Of a stretch of DNA of 5,159 nt, positions 1 to 5,159 are shown piece after piece. This DNA is from Alphaproteobacteria bacterium (lineage in GTDB: Bacteria; Pseudomonadota; Alphaproteobacteria; Sphingomonadales; Sphingomonadaceae). Positions within the stretch are counted from its first letter, which is position 1. Every line of letters starts with the position of its first letter. The position numbers and the translations under genes are program-made. The DNA lies in assembly GCA_028293005.1 (NCBI GenBank), contig JAQGLH010000064.1, positions 1 through 5,159 of the forward strand, read 5' to 3'. Under the pieces are notes generated by a model that did no database searches, was not told the origin of the DNA, and saw nothing but the letters and a program-made list of their open reading frames with translations.

Positions 1-1095
<1,095 letters not shown>

Positions 1096-1099
<4 letters not shown>

Positions 1100-1509
1100 T
1101 TCACTTCACCTTCCGCAAGATGGGCGAGGCTGACCCCCTGGAGCGCGCCCCGCAGCGCGCCGTTGACCGCATTGATGTGCGGCTTCACTTGGCACCGTCC
1201 GTCGAGAACGCAATCGTTCCGAGCATGATCGACGCAGGTCGTCATCGCGATCGGCCCTTCGACCGCTTCGATGATGTCGGCAAGGCTGATGCCCTGCGCC
1301 TCGCGCGCGAGGCGGAAACCGCCCCCGGTTCCGCGCGCCGAGCTGAGCAGACCCGCCGACGCGAGCCGCCCCATCAGTTTCTGCGCGGTCGGCAGCGGCA
1401 CACCGGTTTCACCGGCGAGCAGGTTCGCCGACAGCCGCGCATCCCCGCCGTGGCGGGCCGCGGCAGCCATCATCACGACGGCGTAATCGGCAAGGCTCGT
1501 TAGTCTCAT
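1096..1509 (-). CDS. Rrf2-family Fe-S-sensing transcriptional regulator of the SUF operon
   Basis: This is a 137-residue DNA-binding regulator of the Rrf2/IscR superfamily, closest in style to the SUF-system regulator family found next to sufB. The start ATG at 1509..1507 gives the typical opening [14 protein letters not shown]. The frame runs 34 codons further upstream, but those residues look unlike any Rrf2 protein and would run through the operator. Residues 1-65 form the winged helix-turn-helix: [21 protein letters not shown] is the recognition region (about 29-49) and [11 protein letters not shown] the wing (59-69). [11 protein letters not shown] (75-85) begins the dimerisation helix. 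Three cysteines, Cys92, Cys100 and Cys106 (C-X7-C-X5-C), are the presumed [2Fe-2S] ligands, followed by KPHINAVN as in SUF regulators. The spacing differs from the C-X5-C-X5-C of E. coli IscR. Upstream of the ATG there is only a weak GGAA 4 bases away. The stop overlaps the sufB start, so the two are translationally linked. Likely role: autoregulated repressor of suf according to Fe-S supply (inference). Symbols such as iscR or sufR are used inconsistently, so none is given. Confidence 0.93.
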
Positions 1510-1514
1510 GTTTC

Positions 1515-1539
1515 CAATCGGACTGATTCGTTCCGATTG
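1515..1539. promoter_or_regulatory. Inverted repeat, probable operator of the SUF regulator (IscR type 1-like core)
   Basis: Two perfect 8-base arms, CAATCGGA (1515-1522) and TCCGATTG (1532-1539), flank a 9-base spacer, ctgattcgt. The right end is 5 bases from the regulator's ATG (1509 on the minus strand). The inner 13 bases at 1521-1533, GACTGATTCGTTC, match 11 of 13 positions of the IscR type 1 core GACTRWWWYAGTC. The outer arms do not match the E. coli consensus. The position suggests occlusion of the suf promoter or of early transcription, that is, autorepression by the adjacent Rrf2 protein (inference). I could not place a convincing -10/-35 pair for this promoter: TTGATT at 1569..1564 on the minus strand has only a poor partner, CACATG, 17 bases on. 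Confidence 0.6.
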
Positions 1540-1585
1540 CCATGTGGCGCGCGAGAGCGCGGAAATCAAGCCGCCGCCCCGGTTT

Positions 1586-1614
1586 TTGACCCGCTCCGGG
1601 ACCACTGCCATAAG
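1586..1614 (+). promoter_or_regulatory. Sigma-70-like promoter of pyrD
   Basis: TTGACC (1586-1591, five of six matches to TTGACA) and CATAAG (1609-1614, containing ATAA in register) are separated by an ideal 17 bases. Transcription would begin about 7 bases after the -10 box, near 1620-1623, which places it on or next to the pyrD ATG at 1623. This agrees with the absence of a Shine-Dalgarno sequence there. The suf operator lies about 47 bases upstream of the -35 box, so direct control of pyrD by the SUF regulator is not expected. This is a sequence match only. No start site is known. Confidence 0.5.
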
Positions 1615-1622
1615 CGCAAGCC

Positions 1623-2672
1623 ATGGCGCTTTACCCCCTCTTCCGTCCCTTGCTGTTCGCGCTCGATGCGGAGCGCGCGCATGGGCTCACGATCGCAGCG
1701 CTCAAGCGGCGCCCCTCGGCGGCCCCGTCCAGGGTTGTGTCGCTCGCGACGCGGGTCGCCGGGCTCGACTTCCCCAATCCAGTGGGCCTCGCCGCCGGCT
1801 TCGACAAGAATGCCGAGGTGTTCGGTCAGATCCTGGGGCTTGGTTTCGGATCTGCCGAGGTCGGGACGCTGACTCCGCTGCCGCAGGCGGGCAATCCGCG
1901 CCCGCGGCTGTTCCGCCTCGTCGAGGATCGCGCGGTGATCAATCGCCTCGGCTTCAACAATCGCGGCCAGGAGGATGCAAGGCGGCGACTGGCCAGGCGG
2001 CGTGGGCGATTGGGCCCAAAGGCGGGAATAGTCGGGGTCAATATCGGCGCCAACAAGGACAGCGCCGACCGCATCGCCGATTATGCCGCCGGCGTCCGCC
2101 GGATGGCCGATGTCGCCGATTATCTGACGATCAACATCTCCTCGCCGAACACGCCGGGGCTGCGCGCGCTGCAGGACGAAGCCGCGCTCAACGATCTGCT
2201 TGCCGCGGTCGTGGCGGCGCGCGCGGAGAGCGGATCCAAGCCCCCTTTGTTCCTCAAGGTGGCGCCCGACCTCGAGCGCAGCGACGTGGATGCGATCGCC
2301 AGGGCGGCACTCGATCACCGGCTCGACGCGCTGATCGTCTCGAACACGACGATCAGCCGTCCCCCGCTCGAGGCGTCCAGCCGCGGCGAGGCCGGCGGGC
2401 TATCGGGCGCGCCGCTGAAGCCGCTGGCGCTGCAGCGGCTGCGCGACTTTCGTGGGGCGACGGGGGGGAAAATCGCGCTGATCGCCGCCGGCGGCATCGA
2501 AAGCGGTCCCGACGCCTATGACCGGATCCGCGCCGGGGCGAGCCTGGTCCAGCTCTACACCGCGCTGATCTACCACGGGCCCGGGCTGGTGCGGACGATC
2601 CTCACCGAGCTGCAGGACTATCTCGCCGCCGACGGCTTCACCAACATTGCCGAGGCGGTCGGAACCGGGTGA
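1623..2672 (+). CDS. pyrD: Dihydroorotate dehydrogenase (quinone), class 2
   Basis: The enzyme oxidises dihydroorotate to orotate, the fourth step of de novo UMP synthesis, with FMN as cofactor and a membrane quinone as acceptor. The 349-residue product is close to the 336 of E. coli PyrD. The N-terminal helical extension (about residues 1-40, with DAERAH at 15-20) is the class 2 mark that docks on the inner membrane and channels quinone. The barrel follows in order: NPVGLAAGFDKN (52-63, Lys62 FMN contact), GFGSAEVGTLTP (74-85), INRLGFNN (106-113), GVNIGANKD (138-146), NISSPNTPGLR (171-181, Ser174 the expected catalytic base), KVAPDL (212-217), SNTT (240-243), GGLSG (258-262), AAGGI (288-292) and GASLVQLYT (305-313). 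All key residues are present and the frame is intact. An Arg-rich stretch (about 120-129) lies before the GVNIG strand. The ATG at 1623 gives the usual YPLFRPLLFALDAERAH start, with no clear ribosome site. It stands divergent to the suf operon. Confidence 0.97.
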   Translation: MALYPLFRPLLFALDAERAHGLTIAALKRRPSAAPSRVVSLATRVAGLDFPNPVGLAAGFDKNAEVFGQILGLGFGSAEVGTLTPLPQAGNPRPRLFRLVEDRAVINRLGFNNRGQEDARRRLARRRGRLGPKAGIVGVNIGANKDSADRIADYAAGVRRMADVADYLTINISSPNTPGLRALQDEAALNDLLAAVVAARAESGSKPPLFLKVAPDLERSDVDAIARAALDHRLDALIVSNTTISRPPLEASSRGEAGGLSGAPLKPLALQRLRDFRGATGGKIALIAAGGIESGPDAYDRIRAGASLVQLYTALIYHGPGLVRTILTELQDYLAADGFTNIAEAVGTG

Positions 2673-2722
2673 GCAAGGGCGCCGGAGCCCGCAGCCCGCA
2701 ACCCTGCACCCCCCGCACCCGT

Positions 2723-2744
2723 GGGCCTGAGCCTGTCGAAGGCC
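2723..2744 (-). repeat. REP-like element, left copy
   Basis: It contains CCTGAGCCTGTCGAAGG, a motif I recognise as a very common intergenic palindromic repeat in sphingomonads and some other proteobacteria, usually written CCTTCGACAGGCTCAGG on the other strand. Its ends GGCCT (2724-2728) and AGGCC (2740-2744) can pair as a 5-base stem around an 11-base loop. Assigning it to a REP family is from memory. Its copy number in this genome cannot be seen here. Confidence 0.65.
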
Positions 2745-2795
2745 TGCGCTTGGTTGCAGATCATCGTGCTCGATCCGAAGCGGAAAAAAGGAATT

Positions 2796-2816
2796 GGCTT
2801 CGACGGGTTCGGCGCC
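2796..2816 (+). repeat. REP-like element, degenerate right copy in inverted orientation
   Basis: CTTCGACGGGTTCGG is a diverged inverted partner of the copy at 2723-2744. The core CTTCGAC (2798-2804) is an exact reverse complement of GTCGAAG (2735-2741), and the next three differences are all transitions (A/G, C/T, A/G). The two cores are 56 bases apart. Such head-to-head pairs are typical of REP doublets, which can fold as a large hairpin in the transcript between two genes. Confidence 0.5.
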
Positions 2817-2896
2817 GACCGGAGGGGACGGCCGCCCCCCGGCCGCCGAGGCTGAACACTGGCATCATATCGTGCGATCGGATAGGCGTCGGCGCC

Positions 2897-4567
2897 ATGA
2901 TCACGCGTCTGTTTCTGTTCTTCGCTTTGTTCCTCGCCCCCGTCAGCGTCTCCGCCCAAGGGGTCGTATCGGCCGCCGAGCCGCGGGCTGCGGAAGCCGG
3001 CCGCGAGATCTTGCGCGCCGGCGGCAGCGCCAGCGACGCGGCGATGGCGATGATGCTCGCGCTGACCGTGGTCGAGCCGCAATCGTCGGGCATCGGCGGC
3101 GGCGGCTTCCTCGTCCACCACGACGGCAGGAACGGCGCGATGACGACGCTCGACGGCCGCGAGACCGCGCCGGCCGGCGCCCGCTCGACCCGCTTCCTCA
3201 CCGCCGAGGGCAAGCCGATGGCGTTCAGCGAGGCGTTCCCCGGCGGCCTGTCGGTCGGTGTGCCCGGCAACGTCCGGCTGATGGCGGCCGCGCACCGGCG
3301 CTGGGGCAAGCTCCCCTGGCGGCGGCTGTTCGATCCCGCGATCCGGCTTGCCGACAAGGGCTTTACGGTCAGCGACCGGCTTGCCGAGAGCATCGCCGGC
3401 GTCAGCGCCTTGTGGGTCGACTTTCCGGAAATCCGCCGCCTCTATTCGCGCAAGGACGGGACGCCGCTGCGGCCCGGCGACCATATGCGCAATCCGGCAC
3501 TCGCGAAGACGTTGCGCACGATCGCCAGGCGCGGGCCCGACGCTTTCTATACGGGCGCGATCGCTCGCGAGATTTCAAGCGCGGTCGCCCGCGCCAGGCA
3601 CAACCCGGCGCAGCTCACGCTCGCCGACCTCGCTGCTTATCAGGCCAAGGACCGGCCTCCGATCTGCAGCCAGTATCGGCGCTTCAAGGTCTGCGGGATG
3701 GGCCCGCCCTCGTCGGGCGCGACGACCGTGCTGCAGATGCTGGGCATGATCGAACGTTTCGACCTCAAGGCGATGGGGCCGCGCGATCCAAGGAGCTGGC
3801 ATGTGATCGCCGAAGCGATGAAGCTCGCCTACGCCGATCGCGACAAATGGCTGGGGGACCGTGATTTCATCGCCGTGCCGGCCGCGGGGTTGCTCGATCC
3901 CGCCTATCTGCGCGCGCGCTCGGCATTGATCTCGCCCGATCGCCCGCTCGGCACATACCAGGCCGGAACCCCACCGGGAGCGCCCGCGCGCACCGCCGCG
4001 GTGTCGGGCGAGGTGCCATCCACCACCCATTTCGTCGCGGTTGATCGCGACGGCGATGTCGCCAGCATGACCTCGACCGTCGAAGGCCCGTTCGGCAGCC
4101 AGCTTATCGCCGGCGGCTTCGTGCTCAACAACGAGCTGACCGATTTCACCTTCGCGCCTGAAAAGGAAGGTGCCCCGGTCGCCAACCGCGTCCAGGCCGG
4201 CAAGAGGCCCTTGTCGTCGATGAGCCCGACAATCGTCTACGACGAGACCGGCAAGCCGATCTTCGCGCTCGGATCGGCGGGCGGCCGGAGGATCATCATG
4301 CATGTCGCCAAGACCTTGATCGCTTTCATGGATTTCGGCCTGCCCGCGCAGCAGGCGATCGCGCTACCCAACCTTTATTTCAGCGGGACTTCGACCTTGG
4401 TCGAAGACGGGACGTTCCTTGCGCAGATGGTGCCGGCGCTCGCCAAGGTCGACGGCGTGGTGACCGCCGCCGCGCTGACGTCCAAGGTCAACGCCGCCGA
4501 GCGGACTCCCGCCGGCTGGCGCGGCGCTGCGGATCCGCGCAGCGACGGCGTCGCGCTGAGCGAATAG
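2897..4567 (+). CDS. ggt: Gamma-glutamyltransferase (secreted, self-processing)
   Basis: This N-terminal nucleophile hydrolase cleaves or transfers the gamma-glutamyl group of glutathione and related compounds in the periplasm. The 556-residue proenzyme (E. coli about 580) starts at ATG 2897 with a clear signal peptide: MITR, a hydrophobic stretch LFLFFALFLAPVSV, and a likely cut after VSA (residue 20). AGGSASDAAMAMMLALTVVEPQSSGIGGGGF (41-71) and DGRETAP (86-92, Arg88 matching the substrate carboxylate-binding Arg114 of E. coli) mark the large subunit. Self-cleavage is expected before Thr376 in PSTTHFVAVD, making a small subunit of about 181 residues. The small subunit carries NNELTDF (411-417, Glu413 and Asp416 for the substrate amino group), KRPLSSMSPTIV (436-447, the paired serines) and GSAGGRR (459-465, oxyanion-hole glycines). 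The segment between TDF and KRPLSS is 18 residues, shorter than I recall for E. coli, so the lid loop appears reduced. Ribosome site: a weak AGG about 10 bases upstream. The acyl-CoA ligase gene follows after two bases. Confidence 0.95.
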   Translation: MITRLFLFFALFLAPVSVSAQGVVSAAEPRAAEAGREILRAGGSASDAAMAMMLALTVVEPQSSGIGGGGFLVHHDGRNGAMTTLDGRETAPAGARSTRFLTAEGKPMAFSEAFPGGLSVGVPGNVRLMAAAHRRWGKLPWRRLFDPAIRLADKGFTVSDRLAESIAGVSALWVDFPEIRRLYSRKDGTPLRPGDHMRNPALAKTLRTIARRGPDAFYTGAIAREISSAVARARHNPAQLTLADLAAYQAKDRPPICSQYRRFKVCGMGPPSSGATTVLQMLGMIERFDLKAMGPRDPRSWHVIAEAMKLAYADRDKWLGDRDFIAVPAAGLLDPAYLRARSALISPDRPLGTYQAGTPPGAPARTAAVSGEVPSTTHFVAVDRDGDVASMTSTVEGPFGSQLIAGGFVLNNELTDFTFAPEKEGAPVANRVQAGKRPLSSMSPTIVYDETGKPIFALGSAGGRRIIMHVAKTLIAFMDFGLPAQQAIALPNLYFSGTSTLVEDGTFLAQMVPALAKVDGVVTAAALTSKVNAAERTPAGWRGAADPRSDGVALSE

Positions 4568-4569
4568 AC

Positions 4570-5159
4570 GTGCGGCAGCGGCAGTCGCTCGAGCCTTTCG
4601 CCAACCTCGTCAGCATGTTCTTCGCGCGCGCCGCCGAGCGCGGCGACGCGCCGTTCCTCTGGACCAAACGCGGAGCCAAGAATGGTAGCGGCTGGCAGCC
4701 GCTGAGCTGGCGCGAGACGGCCGAACAGGTCGCGGCGCTCGCCGCCGCGCTCGGGCGGCTCGGCCTCGCGCGCGGCGACCGGGTGGCGCTCGTCTCCGAA
4801 AACCGGCCCGAATGGTGCATCGCCGACCTCGCGATCATGGCGGCGGGCTGCATCACCGTCCCCGCCTACACGACCAACACCGAGCGCGATCACCAGCATA
4901 TCCTCGACGACAGCGGCGCTGCCGCGGTGATCGTCTCGACCCGGAAACTCGCCGATGTCCTGCTGCCCGCGGCTGTGCGCGCATCGTGCCGGCACGTCGT
5001 CGCGATCGAGCCGGTGCGCTCGCCGCAGGGCGAGACGCTCGAGGTCCATCGCTGGGACGAACTGATCGCCGCGTCCGCCCCGGGGCGCCCCGACGTCGCC
5101 GCCTGCGCCGCTTCAGCCGCGCGGCTGACGCGCGACGACGTCGCCTGCCTGATCTACAC
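4570..5159 (+). CDS. Long-chain acyl-CoA synthetase-like AMP-binding protein (partial, C-terminus off the right edge)
   Basis: The ANL superfamily enzyme activates a carboxylic acid, probably a long-chain fatty acid, to an acyl-AMP and then an acyl-CoA. Only the first 196 full codons are present. The fragment reads LEPFANLVSMFFARAAERGDAPFLW (about 7-31), then RGDRVALVSENRPEWCIADLAIMAAGCITVPAYTT, the highly typical N-terminal block of FAA1/FadD15-type synthetases, then HILDDSGAAAVIVST, and finally RDDVACLIYT. The window ends immediately before the expected ATP-binding loop (SGTTGxPKG type), so the catalytic signature and substrate specificity cannot be judged. GTG at 4570 is chosen because the conserved LVSMF region begins well before the first ATG (4615). 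The start is two bases after the ggt stop, with only a weak TGAG about 9 bases upstream, which suggests translational coupling to ggt. The exact acid used is unknown. Confidence 0.9.
   Translation, partial: MRQRQSLEPFANLVSMFFARAAERGDAPFLWTKRGAKNGSGWQPLSWRETAEQVAALAAALGRLGLARGDRVALVSENRPEWCIADLAIMAAGCITVPAYTTNTERDHQHILDDSGAAAVIVSTRKLADVLLPAAVRASCRHVVAIEPVRSPQGETLEVHRWDELIAASAPGRPDVAACAASAARLTRDDVACLIY

Larger units (their letters stand above)
2673..2896. other. pyrD-ggt intergenic region
   Basis: This 224-base gap has no gene I can support on either strand. The ggt frame is open back to a GTG at 2669, but the resulting 76 extra residues are proline- and arginine-rich and non-conserved, and they run through the repeat pair. 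The region contains two inverted REP-like copies (2723-2744 and 2796-2816), an AAAAAA run at 2784-2789, and a GC-rich hairpin (CGGCCG, five C, CGGCCG) at 2829-2845. I find no clear rho-independent terminator and no convincing promoter. GATAGG at 2881-2886 is a poor -10 candidate. Confidence 0.7.

Noticed and set aside
1510..1611. Upstream ATG at 1611 for the Rrf2 regulator, adding 34 residues
   Set aside because: Rrf2 proteins of this type begin at the [10 protein letters not shown] segment. The extension would cross the inverted-repeat operator and encodes non-conserved residues.
2459..2470. G7A4 tract inside pyrD as a possible slippery site
   Set aside because: The zero frame is intact and reads conserved PyrD sequence on both sides, and no alternative product is suggested downstream.
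1508..2521. Plus-strand open frame of 337 codons beginning in the divergent region
   Set aside because: It overlaps pyrD in another frame and is full of Arg, Gly and Ala. pyrD carries all the conserved motifs.
2829..2845. CGGCCG hairpin upstream of ggt as a rho-independent terminator of pyrD
   Set aside because: It has no T-run after the stem and lies more than 150 bases from the pyrD stop. It is better read as GC-rich background.
2860..2877. TGGCAT...GTGC as a sigma-54 promoter for ggt
   Set aside because: The GG and GC elements are 11 bases apart instead of 10, and the flanking bases do not match the consensus.
2669..2896. Extension of ggt to a GTG at 2669 overlapping the pyrD stop (GTGA), adding 76 residues
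   Set aside because: The extra residues show no conservation pattern, span the REP-like pair and would bury a clear signal peptide inside the protein. ATG 2897 fits the family.
2618..3484. Minus-strand open frame of 288 codons (and a nested 210-codon frame) over the intergenic gap and ggt
   Set aside because: It is antisense to the signal peptide and large subunit of ggt, with low-complexity Arg/Ala/Gly composition and no motif.

Overview
The window (5,159 bases, GC-rich, third codon positions dominated by G and C) looks like ordinary chromosomal housekeeping DNA from an alphaproteobacterium, most probably a sphingomonad. The grounds are the protein style, the suf regulator-sufB arrangement, a quinone-type dihydroorotate dehydrogenase, and a CCTGAGCCTGTCGAAGG-type interspersed repeat of the kind common in sphingomonad genomes. 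The taxonomic call rests on recall, not on a search.

Layout. The minus strand holds the start of a suf (iron-sulfur cluster assembly) operon. An Rrf2-family regulator (1509..1096) overlaps by four bases (GTGA) the GTG start of sufB. sufB reads leftward from 1099 and leaves the window at position 1 with about three quarters of the protein present. From 1623 the plus strand holds pyrD (class 2 dihydroorotate dehydrogenase, 1623..2672), then a 224-base gap with a degenerate inverted pair of REP-like elements. Next comes a secreted gamma-glutamyltransferase (2897..4567). Two bases later begins a long-chain acyl-CoA synthetase-like gene (4570 onward), which is cut by the right edge just before its ATP-binding loop.

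Regulation. The 113-base divergent region (1510..1622) is the most informative non-coding part. Next to the regulator's start lies a 25-base inverted repeat whose centre resembles the IscR type 1 site, suggesting that the regulator controls its own operon according to Fe-S status. Facing the other way is a good sigma-70-like promoter (TTGACC, 17 bases, CATAAG). Its predicted start falls on or next to the pyrD ATG, so pyrD mRNA may be leaderless.

How the genes work together. The regulator and sufB form one unit: Fe-S scaffold assembly under feedback by an Fe-S-sensing repressor. pyrD (pyrimidine synthesis), ggt (periplasmic glutathione and gamma-glutamyl turnover) and the acyl-CoA ligase have no obvious common pathway. 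ggt and the ligase are almost certainly co-transcribed. I see no phage, transposon, CRISPR, RNA gene or defence system, and no convincing undescribed system. The findings are regulatory details of known families.
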